In this document: in pieces, positions 31,577-40,399 of the stretch | How the letters are laid out: each line of letters starts with the position of its first letter | Position numbering within the stretch: position 1 is the first letter of the stretch | Assembly (NCBI GenBank): GCA_016703785.1 | Contig: JADJBM010000031.1 | Location: forward strand, 118,718-182,717 | Length of the DNA: 64,000 nt | Direction of reading: 5' to 3' | Source of the DNA: Betaproteobacteria bacterium | GTDB lineage: Bacteria > Pseudomonadota > Gammaproteobacteria > Burkholderiales > Rhodocyclaceae | Notes under the pieces: model-generated | The model's database searches: none | Told to the model about the DNA's origin: nothing | The model's input: only the letters and a program-made list of their open reading frames with translations | Program-made: the position numbers and the translations under genes

Positions 31577-32865
31577 AGAATGAGGCCATGAACGTCAAGG
31601 ACTACATGCAAGCACTCGGCCGCCAGGCGCGCGAAGCCTCGCGCGCGATGGCGCGGGCATCGACCAACGCGAAGAATCAGGCCCTGCTGGCCATGGCGGC
31701 CGCCGTGCGCCGCGAGAAGGCAGCCCTGCTTTCCGCCAACCGCGAGGACCTCGATGCCGCACGCAGCGCCGGGCTGGACGAAGCCATGCTCGACCGCCTG
31801 GCGCTCTCCGACAAGTCGGTGGCAACGATGGCCGAGGGACTGGAGCAGATCGCTGCCCTGGCCGATCCCATCGGCGAGATCACCGACCTCAAGTTCCGCC
31901 CCACGGGCATCCAGGTCGGCCGCATGCGCGTGCCGCTCGGCGTCATCGGCATCATCTACGAGGCGCGCCCCAACGTCACGGTGGACGCGGCCGGGCTGTG
32001 CCTCAAGTCGGGCAACGCTGCGATCCTGCGCGGCGGGTCCGAGGCCATCCGCTGCAACCGGGCGCTGGCCGCGCTCGTGCATGAAGGCCTGCGCGCCGCC
32101 GGCCTGCCGTCCGAGGCAGTGCAGGTGGTGGACACCACCGATCGCGCCGCCGTCGGCGAATTGGTGACGATGCGCGAGTTCGTCGATGTCATCGTGCCGC
32201 GCGGCGGCAAGGGGCTCATCGAGCGCATCTCCAACGAAGCGCGCATTCCCGTCATCAAGCACCTGGACGGCAACTGCCATGTGTATGTCGACGACGGCGC
32301 CGACGCGGACAAGGCGTTGCGCATCGTCGAGAACGCCAAGACGCAAAGGCTGGGCACCTGCAACACGGCCGAGTCGCTGCTGATCGCACGCGGCGTCGCG
32401 AGCGTGTTGCTGCCCAAGCTCGCCGCCATGCTGGCCGGCAAGGGTGTGGAGCTGCGTTGCTGCAACGAATCGCTGGCCCTGCTGGGAGGCGCCGGCATCG
32501 ACGCCGCGATGCTCAAGGAGGCGACCGAGCAGGACTGGTACGAGGAATATCTCGCCGCCATCATCGCCGTCAAGGTGGTGGCCGGCGTGGACGAGGCCAT
32601 CGCCCACATCAACAAGTACAGTTCGCAGCACACCGACGCCATCGTCACCGAGGACTACACGCGCGCCATGCGCTTCCTGCGCGAGGTGGATTCGGCCTCG
32701 GTCATGGTGAATGCGTCGACGCGCTTCGCCGACGGCTTCGAATACGGCCTCGGCGCGGAAATCGGCATTTCCACCGACAAGATCCACGCTCGCGGTCCGG
32801 TCGGCCTGGAGGGGCTGACCAGCCAGAAATGGGTCGTGCTGGGGAACGGGGAGGTTCGCACGTAG
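31573..32865 (+). CDS. proA: gamma-glutamyl phosphate reductase
   Basis: 430 residues. It reduces glutamyl-5-phosphate to the semialdehyde in proline synthesis. The catalytic Cys lies in QRLGTCNTAESLL, and GVIGIIYEARPNVT and VNASTRFADGFEYGLGAEIG are ProA signatures. The ATG at 31573 overlaps the holA stop; a second ATG at 31588 is possible. Confidence 0.96.
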   Translation: MKNEAMNVKDYMQALGRQAREASRAMARASTNAKNQALLAMAAAVRREKAALLSANREDLDAARSAGLDEAMLDRLALSDKSVATMAEGLEQIAALADPIGEITDLKFRPTGIQVGRMRVPLGVIGIIYEARPNVTVDAAGLCLKSGNAAILRGGSEAIRCNRALAALVHEGLRAAGLPSEAVQVVDTTDRAAVGELVTMREFVDVIVPRGGKGLIERISNEARIPVIKHLDGNCHVYVDDGADADKALRIVENAKTQRLGTCNTAESLLIARGVASVLLPKLAAMLAGKGVELRCCNESLALLGGAGIDAAMLKEATEQDWYEEYLAAIIAVKVVAGVDEAIAHINKYSSQHTDAIVTEDYTRAMRFLREVDSASVMVNASTRFADGFEYGLGAEIGISTDKIHARGPVGLEGLTSQKWVVLGNGEVRT

Positions 32866-32880
32866 TGTAGCCAGCGCTGG

Positions 32881-32904
32881 AAAGTCAGCCGCCGGGATAC
32901 GGCG
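32881..32904 (+). repeat. 24-bp bipartite motif, copy 7
   Basis: Exact match, in the spacer between proA and the hydratase-like lipoprotein gene. Confidence 0.9.
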
Positions 32905-32933
32905 GCCTTCAACAACAACAAGGAGGAGAAGCC

Positions 32934-33776
32934 ATGAAACACCGCAATGTCATCGCAGCATTCGCCGCCGCCCTCGTGCTGGGCGCCTGTGCAACCGTGC
33001 CGCCGCAGAGCCAGCAGCTGGCGGCCAACTTCCAGGCAAAGCAGCCGACCTCGGGACTGTCCAAGGACATGACCATGGAGGAAGCCTCCCGCATTCGCGA
33101 CGGGCTGGTCGCGGAGCTGTCCGCAAGCCAGGGCAAGGTGGTGGGCTACAAGGCCGGCCTCACCAACCCGGCCGTGCAGAAGCGCTTCGGCACCAACTCC
33201 CCGGTGCGCGGCGTGCTGCTGGAGAAGATGCTGCTCGACGACGGCGCTGAAGTGCCGGTGAAGTTCGGCGCCATTCCCTTCTTCGAAGCCGACCTGGTGG
33301 TGGTGGTCAAGGACGAGGGCATCAACCAGGCCAAGACGCCGGCCGATGTGCTCAAGCACGTGGCGAGCATCCGACCGTTCATCGAGCTGCCCGATCTGGT
33401 GACGGTGAAGGAACAGCCGCTCACCGCCGCGGTGATTACTTCCTTCAACGTCGGCGCGCGCCTGGGCGTGCTGGGCAAGCCGATCGCGCCTTCGCCCGAC
33501 ATGGTCGACGCGCTGGGCAAGATGATGGTGGTCATGCGCGACCAGGACGGCAAGGAACTGGCCAAGGTGCCCGGTGCGGCGATCCTCGGCCATCCGCTCA
33601 ACGCCGTCGTCTGGCTGGCGGAGGATATGGCGAAATCCGGCGGCAAGCTGCGCGCCGGCGACATCCTCAGCCTGGGCTCCTTCACGCCGCCCAATTTCCC
33701 CAAGGCAGGTTCGACCATCACGGTCACCTACGAGGGCCTGCCAGGCAACCCGAGCGTATCCGCACGCTTCAAGTAA
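32934..33776 (+). CDS. lipoprotein with 2-keto-4-pentenoate hydratase/FAH-like fold
   Basis: 280 residues. A lipoprotein signal ends in LVLGACAT (Cys19), so the protein should be anchored in the envelope. The rest resembles the MhpD/FAH hydratase fold (VVGYKAGLTNPAVQKRFG; PFFEADLVVVV; LGHPLNAVVWLAEDM), normally a cytoplasmic enzyme of aromatic meta-cleavage. Metal-ligand acidic residues (FFEADL) appear partly kept. An exported, lipidated version is unusual. ATG at 32934 has AAGGAGGAG upstream. The chalcone-isomerase-like gene follows after ten bases. Confidence 0.78.
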   Translation: MKHRNVIAAFAAALVLGACATVPPQSQQLAANFQAKQPTSGLSKDMTMEEASRIRDGLVAELSASQGKVVGYKAGLTNPAVQKRFGTNSPVRGVLLEKMLLDDGAEVPVKFGAIPFFEADLVVVVKDEGINQAKTPADVLKHVASIRPFIELPDLVTVKEQPLTAAVITSFNVGARLGVLGKPIAPSPDMVDALGKMMVVMRDQDGKELAKVPGAAILGHPLNAVVWLAEDMAKSGGKLRAGDILSLGSFTPPNFPKAGSTITVTYEGLPGNPSVSARFK

Positions 33777-33786
33777 AGGAGGCAAC

Positions 33787-34359
33787 ATGAAGAACCTGCT
33801 ATTGGCGGCAATGGCCGTACTCGCCGTAAACTTCGCTCATGCCATCGAACTGGAGGGCTTCAAGTTCGACGACAAGATCAAGCTCGGCAATGCCGATCTC
33901 GTCGTCAACGGCGCTGGCGTGCGCTCCAAGTTCGGCAAGCGCTATGTAATGGTGCTCTACCTGCCGGCCAAGGCCACCGACACCAAGGCCGTGCTCGCCA
34001 CCCAGGGCCCGAAGCGCGTCGCCATCAGCCTGATCAAGGATGTCTCCGGCAGCACCTTCGCCGGCGCCGTCAGCGGCGGCATCAACGACAACAGCTCGGA
34101 CGCGGAAAAAGCCGCGCTGAAGGACCGCATCAAGCAGTTGTCCGACACCGTGGCGGCGATCGACGAGATCAAGGCCGGTACCAGCATCGTCTTCGACTGG
34201 ATTCCGGAGAAGGGCACCGTGCTGACCATCGGCGGCCAGATGAAAGGCAAGGAGATTCCCGGCGAGGATTTCTACGCCGGCCTGCTCAAGGTCTGGCTGG
34301 GCGAGGATCCGGCGCAGAACGACCTGAAGCAGGCGCTGCTGGGCAAGGCGTCCCAGTAG
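33787..34359 (+). CDS. periplasmic chalcone-isomerase-like protein
   Basis: 190 residues. A signal peptide (MKNLLLAAMAVLAVNFAHA) is followed by a chalcone-isomerase-like domain (GAGVRSKFGKRYVMVLYLP; GKEIPGEDFYAGLLKVWLG). Bacterial members are exported and of unknown function; no flavonoid pathway is implied. AAAGGAGG lies just upstream of the ATG at 33787. It probably shares a transcript with the preceding lipoprotein gene. Confidence 0.85.
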   Translation: MKNLLLAAMAVLAVNFAHAIELEGFKFDDKIKLGNADLVVNGAGVRSKFGKRYVMVLYLPAKATDTKAVLATQGPKRVAISLIKDVSGSTFAGAVSGGINDNSSDAEKAALKDRIKQLSDTVAAIDEIKAGTSIVFDWIPEKGTVLTIGGQMKGKEIPGEDFYAGLLKVWLGEDPAQNDLKQALLGKASQ

Positions 34360-34366
34360 GCGGGGC

Positions 34367-34372
34367 TATAAT
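34367..34372 (+). promoter_or_regulatory. putative -10 box for the TAXI/TRAP operon
   Basis: TATAAT 37 bases before the TAXI-protein ATG; no clear -35 element, so only suggestive of a separate promoter. Confidence 0.35.
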
Positions 34373-34408
34373 CCACTTTCCCAACGCAAGACAAACAAGG
34401 AGACAACA

Positions 34409-35353
34409 ATGAGAATCCCGTATCGCACGCTGCTGGCCTTCACGGCCGGAGCCTGCTTTGCCCTGAGCGCCCAGGCCCAGCAGTTCATCAACGTCCTCAC
34501 CGGTGGCACCAGCGGCATCTACTATCCGCTCGGCGTCTCGCTGACGCAGATCTACGGCAAGGCCATCCCCAGCGCCAAGTCCACGGTGCAGTCGACCAAG
34601 GCTTCGGCGGAGAACCTCAATCTGCTGCAGGCTGGTCGCGGCGAGATCGCCCTCACTCTGGGCGACGCGCTGTCACTGGCCTGGAAAGGCGATGCCGATG
34701 CGGGTTTCAAGACGCCGCTGAACAAACTGCGCGGCGTTTCCGCCACTTACAGCAATTACATCCAGATCGTCGCCTCGGCCGATTCGGGCATCAAGACCAT
34801 GGCCGATCTGAAGGGCAAGCGCATCTCCGTCGGCGCGCCCAAGTCGGGCACCGAGCTCAATGCCCGCGCCATCCTCAAGGCGGCCGGACTGACCTACGGC
34901 GACTTTGCCAAGGTGGAATACCTGCCCTTCGGCGAGTCGGTGGAACTGATCAAGAACCGCCAGCTCGACGTCACCCTGCAATCCGCCGGCCTGGGCGTGG
35001 CCTCGATCCGCGATCTGGCCACCTCGGTCAACATCGTCGTGGTATCGATCCCGGCCGATGTCGTCGCCAAGGTGGGCGACGCCGCCTATCAGGCTGCGGT
35101 CATTCCCGCCAACACCTACCAGGGCCAAGCCGCCGACGTGCCGACCGCCGCCATCGCCAACTTCCTCGTTACCCACGAAGGCGTGCCGGCCGACCTGATC
35201 TATCAGATGACCAAGTCCATGTACGACAACCTCGACATGATGGTTGCGGCGCATGCCGCCGCCAAGGCCATCAAGCGCGAGAACGCCCTCAAGGGCATGC
35301 CGCTACCGCTGCATCCCGGCGCGGAGAAGTATTACAAGACCGGCGCCTGCTGA
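34409..35353 (+). CDS. TAXI-family TRAP transporter substrate-binding protein
   Basis: 314 residues with a signal peptide ending near ALSAQA. The TAXI signature FINVLTGGTSGIYYPLG follows directly, then DLKGKRISVGAPKSGTELNA. It is the periplasmic receptor that hands substrate to the membrane component encoded next; TAXI systems often take up dicarboxylates or amino acids, but the ligand here is unknown. AAGGAG precedes the ATG at 34409. Confidence 0.94.
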   Translation: MRIPYRTLLAFTAGACFALSAQAQQFINVLTGGTSGIYYPLGVSLTQIYGKAIPSAKSTVQSTKASAENLNLLQAGRGEIALTLGDALSLAWKGDADAGFKTPLNKLRGVSATYSNYIQIVASADSGIKTMADLKGKRISVGAPKSGTELNARAILKAAGLTYGDFAKVEYLPFGESVELIKNRQLDVTLQSAGLGVASIRDLATSVNIVVVSIPADVVAKVGDAAYQAAVIPANTYQGQAADVPTAAIANFLVTHEGVPADLIYQMTKSMYDNLDMMVAAHAAAKAIKRENALKGMPLPLHPGAEKYYKTGAC

Positions 35354-35383
35354 TCCTTGCCTGAACCGAAGTCGGGCTGAAAT

Positions 35384-35420
35384 CCGACCTGCAGGAGGCG
35401 TTTGCGATCTTGCAGGTCGG
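35384..35420 (+). other. intercistronic stem-loop between TAXI receptor and permease genes
   Basis: CCGACCTGCA (35384-35393) and TGCAGGTCGG (35411-35420) form an exact 10-bp stem with a 17-base loop. No T-run follows. Such hairpins commonly protect the receptor part of the mRNA so that the binding protein outnumbers the permease. Confidence 0.6.
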
Positions 35421-35467
35421 CCCGGCCCAACGGCGCGTCTTCCAATCCGAACTCATCCGCCTCAGCC

Positions 35468-37516
35468 ATGACCACCGGCCACACTGAAACGCCCGGCCTG
35501 GCCCGCGAATTCGGCTGGGCGGCCGGGCCCCGCGGCCGCGTACTGTTCCTCATCGCCGTCGCCTTCTCGTCCTTCCAGATCGTCACGGCCGCCTTCAGCC
35601 CGCTTTCCAGCGTGGTCGTGCGAGGCATCCACGTCGGTTTCCTGCTGCTGATGACCTTCGCCCTCTTTCCCGGCTTCAGTGCGCACCGGCGTCCGCTACC
35701 GGGCGTGGCCTGGCTCCTCGGCGGAACGGGTTTCATCCTGGCGTTCTACCATTGGATCTTCGAGGGGGATCTGATCCTGCGGGCGGGTGATCCGACGCAG
35801 CTTGACCTGGCAGTGGGCGTCGTCAGCATCGCACTGGTTTTCGAGGCGGCACGGCGCATCATGGGCCCGGCCTTGCCGCTCATCTGCGGCGCCTTCCTCG
35901 CCTACGCCCTGTTCGGCAACCTCCTGCCCGGGGGGCTGGCCCATCGCGGCTATGCCTTTAGCCAGGTGATCGATCAACTGGGCTTCGGCACGGAGGGCAT
36001 CTACGGCATCCCGACCTACGTCTCGTCAACCTACATTTTTCTCTTCATTCTCTTCGGCTCGTTTCTCGAGCAGGCGGGCATGATCCGGCTGTTCACCGAT
36101 TTCGCCATGGGCACGGTCGGCCACACCAAGGGCGGCCCGGCCAAGGTCTCGGTGATTTCCTCCGGCCTCATGGGCACGATCAACGGTTCCGGCGTGGCCA
36201 ACGTGGTGACCACCGGGCAGTTCACCATTCCACTCATGAAGCGCTTCGGCTACCGCGCGGAGTTCGCCGGCGGCGTCGAGGCAACCTCCAGCATGGGCGG
36301 CCAGATCATGCCGCCGGTGATGGGCGCCGTGGCCTTCATCATGGCCGAGACGATCAACGTGCCCTACGTCGAGGTGGTCAAGGCGGCCACCATCCCGGCC
36401 CTGCTGTATTTCGCCTCCGCCTTCTGGATGGTGCATCTGGAAGCCGGGCGCATGAACCTGCACGGTCTGCCCAAGTCGGAATGCCCGGATGCCTGGGCCG
36501 CGGTGCGCAATGGCTGGTACCTGATCCTGCCGCTGGCCGCCCTGGTGTGGCTGCTGTTTTCCGGCTACACGCCGCTGTTCTCCGGCACGGTGGGGCTGGG
36601 GCTCACGGCCATCCTCATCCTCGGTATCGCCGTGGCGGCGCGGCTGACTTTCAGCGGCCTGCGGGTCGCCTTCTGGATCGCGCTGGGACTGGCCAGCGCG
36701 GCTTTCTTCAAGTTCGGCGTGGGGGTGTTTTTTGCCGTTGTCGGCATCCTCGTGGCGGTCTGTCTTTTCGTGCGGGGCGGACGCGACACGCTGCAACTGG
36801 CGGTCAATGCGCTGGCCGACGGTGCCCGCCACGCCCTGCCGGTCGGCGTCGCCTGCGCCCTGGTGGGCGTGATCATCGGCGTCATCACCCTGACCGGCGT
36901 GGCCACCACCTTCGCCGGCTTCATCATCAAGCTGGGCGCCGACAGCCTGTTCCTCTCCCTGCTTCTGACCATGCTGGTCTGCCTCCTGCTGGGCATGGGC
37001 ATCCCCACCATCCCGAACTACATCATCACCAGCTCGCTCGCCGCGCCGGCCCTGCTCGAACTCGGCGTGCCGCTGATCGTCTCCCACATGTTCGTCTTCT
37101 ACTTCGGCATCATGGCTGACCTCACGCCGCCCGTGGCGCTGGCGGCCTTCGCCGCATCGCCCATCGCCCAGGCCTCGGCCCTGAAGATCGGCGTGCAGGC
37201 GATCCGCATCGCGGCGGCCGGTTTCGTCGTGCCCTACATGGCGGTCTATGCGCCGGCGCTCATGCTGCAGGGCGGCACCTGGTTCGACACGGCGTACATC
37301 GTCTTCAAGGCGGCCCTGGCCATCGGCTTGTGGGGCGCAGCTTCAATCGGCTACCTGCGCGCAAAATTGAACTGGCCGGAGCGCATTCTCGCCACCACGG
37401 CCGCCAGCTTCCTCATCGTCGCCCTGCCGGTCACCGACGAGATCGGCTTTGGTCTGAGCGCAATCCTGATCGTCTGGCATGTCTGGCGGGTGCGCGGGGC
37501 TGCCCTGGCCGCATGA
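35468..37516 (+). CDS. TRAP transporter fused permease (4TM + 12TM)
   Basis: 682 residues, almost entirely hydrophobic. The small (DctQ-like) and large (DctM-like) membrane components are fused, as is usual in TAXI systems. Signatures include GSGVANVVTTGQFTIPLMKR, MPPVMGAVAFIMAE and GMGIPTIPNYIITS. The large component drives sodium- or proton-coupled uptake. The ATG at 35468 has only a weak ribosome site. One exact bipartite motif lies inside. Stop overlaps the DUF1850 start. Confidence 0.94.
   Translation: MTTGHTETPGLAREFGWAAGPRGRVLFLIAVAFSSFQIVTAAFSPLSSVVVRGIHVGFLLLMTFALFPGFSAHRRPLPGVAWLLGGTGFILAFYHWIFEGDLILRAGDPTQLDLAVGVVSIALVFEAARRIMGPALPLICGAFLAYALFGNLLPGGLAHRGYAFSQVIDQLGFGTEGIYGIPTYVSSTYIFLFILFGSFLEQAGMIRLFTDFAMGTVGHTKGGPAKVSVISSGLMGTINGSGVANVVTTGQFTIPLMKRFGYRAEFAGGVEATSSMGGQIMPPVMGAVAFIMAETINVPYVEVVKAATIPALLYFASAFWMVHLEAGRMNLHGLPKSECPDAWAAVRNGWYLILPLAALVWLLFSGYTPLFSGTVGLGLTAILILGIAVAARLTFSGLRVAFWIALGLASAAFFKFGVGVFFAVVGILVAVCLFVRGGRDTLQLAVNALADGARHALPVGVACALVGVIIGVITLTGVATTFAGFIIKLGADSLFLSLLLTMLVCLLLGMGIPTIPNYIITSSLAAPALLELGVPLIVSHMFVFYFGIMADLTPPVALAAFAASPIAQASALKIGVQAIRIAAAGFVVPYMAVYAPALMLQGGTWFDTAYIVFKAALAIGLWGAASIGYLRAKLNWPERILATTAASFLIVALPVTDEIGFGLSAILIVWHVWRVRGAALAA
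36628..36651 (-). repeat. 24-bp bipartite motif, copy 8
   Basis: Exact match, on the non-coding strand of the TRAP permease gene, which reads it as A-V-A-A-R-L-T-F. Confidence 0.9.
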
Positions 37517-37905
37517 GCGGCCTCTGCATTGCCGCAGCAGCATCCCTGCTCGCCTTCCTGCCGCTGCAAGCCTTCACGCTGGCCTGGACGCACTCCATCG
37601 AGAAGGTCCGCTGGGAGGAGGACTGGCGCATCGAGGCCGGGCATCTGCATCTGGTCGAGGCACGCATCCGTGGCAGCGGCGCCGGCATGGAGCCGCCTGA
37701 GGGCGCAATATTGAAGAACGGCGTATGGCACTATGCACCGCAACTTGTCCCCCTGGAACGCCTGCGCCTCGCGAATTCCAGTTTCACGGCTGCCTATGAA
37801 TTCTGCGTCGCACATCGCTGCCGTCCGCTTGCAGAACTCGCGGGCGGCGCGGAGAATGAACTCTTGGAACTCCATGCCTGCGAAGGAAGCGATCGTGCCC
37901 GATGA
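37513..37905 (+). CDS. DUF1850 protein linked to the TRAP system
   Basis: 130 residues. Hydrophobic N-terminal segment (possible signal anchor), then WTHSIEKVRWEEDW and ARIRGSGAGMEPPEGA, which are hallmarks of DUF1850. This family is found next to TAXI/TRAP permeases; its role in transport is unknown. The start overlaps the permease stop (ATGA), and the 3' end overlaps the following methyltransferase gene by about 11 bases. Confidence 0.85.
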   Translation: MSGLCIAAAASLLAFLPLQAFTLAWTHSIEKVRWEEDWRIEAGHLHLVEARIRGSGAGMEPPEGAILKNGVWHYAPQLVPLERLRLANSSFTAAYEFCVAHRCRPLAELAGGAENELLELHACEGSDRAR

Positions 37906-38365
37906 ATTCGATGCGATCTTTGCAGCCCCCTTCGGCGCACTTGGCGTGCGCACCGAGGGCGATTTCTTCTCCGAAATTCTTTTCCTGCCCCCCGGTACAA
38001 AGCCGGTGGCGCCGAAGAATGCACTTGCAGCGCGGGCCGGCACCCAGTTGGACGCCTATCTCGTCAATCCGAAAGCACACTTCGTCCTGCCGCTGAAACC
38101 CGCCGGCACCCCCTTCCAGCGCAATGTCTGGCAAGCCATCACCACCATCTCGCCGGGAACAACCCTGAGCTACGGCGAGATCGCCCGGAATCTGCAGAGC
38201 GCCCCGCGAGCGGTGGGCCAGGCCTGCGGCCGCAATCCCTATCCGGTGGTCGTGCCGTGTCACCGGGTGATCGGCGCCGGCGGTTTGGGTGGCTTCGCCA
38301 ATGCGCGTGACGGCTATCTTCTCGACACCAAGCGCTGGCTACTGGCGCACGAAGGAGCGCTTTGA
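37895..38365 (+). CDS. ogt: methylated-DNA-protein cysteine methyltransferase
   Basis: 156 residues from a GTG at 37895 with GAAGGA upstream; an ATG at 37874 is an alternative. The active-site motif PCHRVIGAGG carries the acceptor cysteine, and GTPFQRNVWQAI with GTTLSYGEIA forms the DNA-binding helix region. It repairs O6-methylguanine by irreversible methyl transfer. Its stop overlaps the xerD TTG start. Confidence 0.93.
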   Translation: MPDEFDAIFAAPFGALGVRTEGDFFSEILFLPPGTKPVAPKNALAARAGTQLDAYLVNPKAHFVLPLKPAGTPFQRNVWQAITTISPGTTLSYGEIARNLQSAPRAVGQACGRNPYPVVVPCHRVIGAGGLGGFANARDGYLLDTKRWLLAHEGAL

Positions 38366-39282
38366 TCCGAGCAGCCAAGCCTGCGCGCGCCGGCACCGGC
38401 CAAGCGTTGCTCGACACCTTCACCGATACGCTGTGGCTTGAAGCCGGTCTGTCGAAGAACACCCTGTCCAGTTACCGCGCCGACCTGGGGCAATTCTCCG
38501 CCTGGCTTGGCGCGCGCAACAAGACGCTGGACAAGGTCGAGCCCGTAGACATCCACGACTATCTGCGCGACTTCAGTCGCCGCGCCAAATCCACCAGCCA
38601 GCGCCGCCTGATTTCCGCCCTTCGCCGCTTCTATCGGCACCTGCTGGCCATCGGCGAAATCCAGGCCGATCCGACGCTGAACATCGATCCGCCGCCGCGC
38701 CCCGAGCGCTTCCCCAAGACGCTTTCCGAGGCTCAGGTGGAGGCCCTGCTGGCGGTGCCGGACTGCGACACCCCTCTCGGACTGCGCGACCGCGCCATGT
38801 TCGAAGTGCTCTACGCCACCGGCTTGCGCGTGTCCGAACTGGTTTCGCTGAAGCTTTTCGAAGTCGGCATGAACGAGGGTGTGGTGCGTGTTTTCGGCAA
38901 AGGCTCGAAGGAACGGCTGGTCCCCCTCGGGCAGGAGGCGCTGGACTGGATCGGGCGCTACCTGAAGGAGGCGCGGCAGCACTTGCTCGGCGACCAAAAT
39001 GGCGATGCGGTGTTTGTCACACGACGCGGCGCCGGGCTTTCGCGCCAGATGTTCTGGAACCTGGTCAAGCGCTACGCTTCACTGGCGGGCATCGATCCGG
39101 CGCGCATCTCGCCACACACGCTACGCCACGCCTTCGCCACCCACCTGATCAACCATGGCGCCGACCTGCGCGTCGTGCAACTGCTGCTCGGCCATGCGGA
39201 CATTTCAACGACCCAGGTCTATACGCACGTGGCGCGGGAAAGGTTGAAACAGCTGCACGCCCAGCACCACCCGCGCGGCTGA
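38362..39282 (+). CDS. xerD: site-specific tyrosine recombinase XerD
   Basis: 306 residues, intact. The N-terminal SAM-like core-binding domain is followed by the catalytic domain: Arg in YATGLRVSELVSL, Lys in FGKGSKERLVPL, HTLRHAFATHL, the His in LLLGHADISTTQ and the Tyr in VYTHV. With XerC it resolves chromosome dimers at dif. It starts with TTG at 38362, supported by GAAGGAGCG. It is a housekeeping recombinase, not a sign of a mobile element. Confidence 0.95.
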   Translation: MIRAAKPARAGTGQALLDTFTDTLWLEAGLSKNTLSSYRADLGQFSAWLGARNKTLDKVEPVDIHDYLRDFSRRAKSTSQRRLISALRRFYRHLLAIGEIQADPTLNIDPPPRPERFPKTLSEAQVEALLAVPDCDTPLGLRDRAMFEVLYATGLRVSELVSLKLFEVGMNEGVVRVFGKGSKERLVPLGQEALDWIGRYLKEARQHLLGDQNGDAVFVTRRGAGLSRQMFWNLVKRYASLAGIDPARISPHTLRHAFATHLINHGADLRVVQLLLGHADISTTQVYTHVARERLKQLHAQHHPRG

Positions 39283-39295
39283 GCCAAAAATGAGA

Positions 39296-39315
39296 AGCCC
39301 CGCAATCGCGGGGCT
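39296..39315 (+). terminator. possible terminator after xerD
   Basis: AGCCCCGC and GCGGGGCT form an 8-bp GC stem with a 4-base loop 14 bases after the xerD stop. There is no T-run on the plus strand, so this is a weak call. Confidence 0.4.
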
Positions 39316-39513
39316 CTCGTGCGCCAACCTTGGCGCAGCGCCTTGTATGGGGCGCAGGGCGGGATCGACGATCCCGTAAGGTACTCCGGTGAAACGATAC
39401 TTCCTGCTTCTTCCGGCTCGTTCTCCAAGTTATGGGAACACTTTATTTATAGCTCGCAGGCAAGCGATGTTCAAGCTGTTTTTCAATTGGCGGATGGCTG
39501 TAAAATTCACCTT

Positions 39514-40005
39514 ATGAAACAGGAAGATCACGCCCCGGAAACCCCTGCCACCCAGTTTCTCCGGCAGCATCACATCGCTCACTCCGCTCACTTCTACGAG
39601 TACGAAGAGCACGGCGGCACGCGCACGTCTGCACGCGAACTGAACGTCGACGAGCATGCCGTCGTGAAAACGCTGGTGATGGAGGACGAGACCGGCAAAC
39701 CATTGATCGTTCTGATGCACGGCGATCGCAAGGTGTCCACGAAAAACCTGGCACGGCAAATCGGCACCAAGAGCGTGTCGCCCTGCAAGCCCGAGGCCGC
39801 CCAGCGCCACACCGGCTACCTGGTGGGCGGCACTTCTCCTTTTGGCACGAAAAAGAACCTTCGGGTGTACATCGAGAAAACCATCCTCGACCTGCCACTC
39901 ATCTACATAAATGGCGGCCGGCGCGGCTTTCTCGTCGGCGTGCAGCCGCACGAAATCGTTCGCGTGCTGACGCCCGTGCAGGTGGAGTGCGGCCTGGCCG
40001 ATTAG
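39514..40005 (+). CDS. ybaK: YbaK/EbsC-type aminoacyl-tRNA deacylase
   Basis: 163 residues of the YbaK family, which clears mischarged Cys-tRNA(Pro). The conserved Lys is in EHAVVKTLVM and the glycine-rich GGTSPFGTKKNL follows. Preceded by about 230 non-coding bases containing only the hairpin near 39296. The 3' end overlaps convergent folB by four bases. Confidence 0.92.
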   Translation: MKQEDHAPETPATQFLRQHHIAHSAHFYEYEEHGGTRTSARELNVDEHAVVKTLVMEDETGKPLIVLMHGDRKVSTKNLARQIGTKSVSPCKPEAAQRHTGYLVGGTSPFGTKKNLRVYIEKTILDLPLIYINGGRRGFLVGVQPHEIVRVLTPVQVECGLAD

Positions 40006-40355
40006 CCCAGTCTGCCCCGCTCGATTGCCACGCCGACCCGCTTGACGCCTCTGGCCACGCCGGTCTTGGCGATGGAAATCTTCACCCAGGGCGCGCGGAA
40101 ATCACCGGTGAGCAGCGCCACTACATACTCCCCAAGCGTCTCCAGCAGATTGAAATGGCGTTCGCCGAGTTCCTTGCGGATCCGTGCGATCACCTCCGCG
40201 TAATCGATGGTGTCGGCGATGTCGTCATGCTGGGCGGCGGCGTCGGGCACGCCGAACTCCAGGCTGATCTCGATGGTCTGCCGCGCCGCCCGCTCGCGAG
40301 GGTAGATGCCGACCCAGGCTTCGACGCGCAGTTCCTCTATGAAAATGCGATCCAT
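40002..40355 (-). CDS. folB: dihydroneopterin aldolase
   Basis: 117 residues. The FolB start MDRIFIEELRVEAWVGIYPR and the Lys in VKISIAKTGVARG region are typical. It splits dihydroneopterin to hydroxymethyl-dihydropterin in folate synthesis. It diverges from plsY with only 44 bases between the starts. Confidence 0.93.
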   Translation of the reverse strand: MDRIFIEELRVEAWVGIYPRERAARQTIEISLEFGVPDAAAQHDDIADTIDYAEVIARIRKELGERHFNLLETLGEYVVALLTGDFRAPWVKISIAKTGVARGVKRVGVAIERGRLG

Positions 40356-40399
40356 GAAACAATCTCGATTAGAATGCCGCAGATTTTAGGTTATCTGAC

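Noticed and set aside
38362..39282. Phage or integron integrase
   Set aside because: The protein is a standard XerD with no attachment sites, cassettes or phage genes around it.
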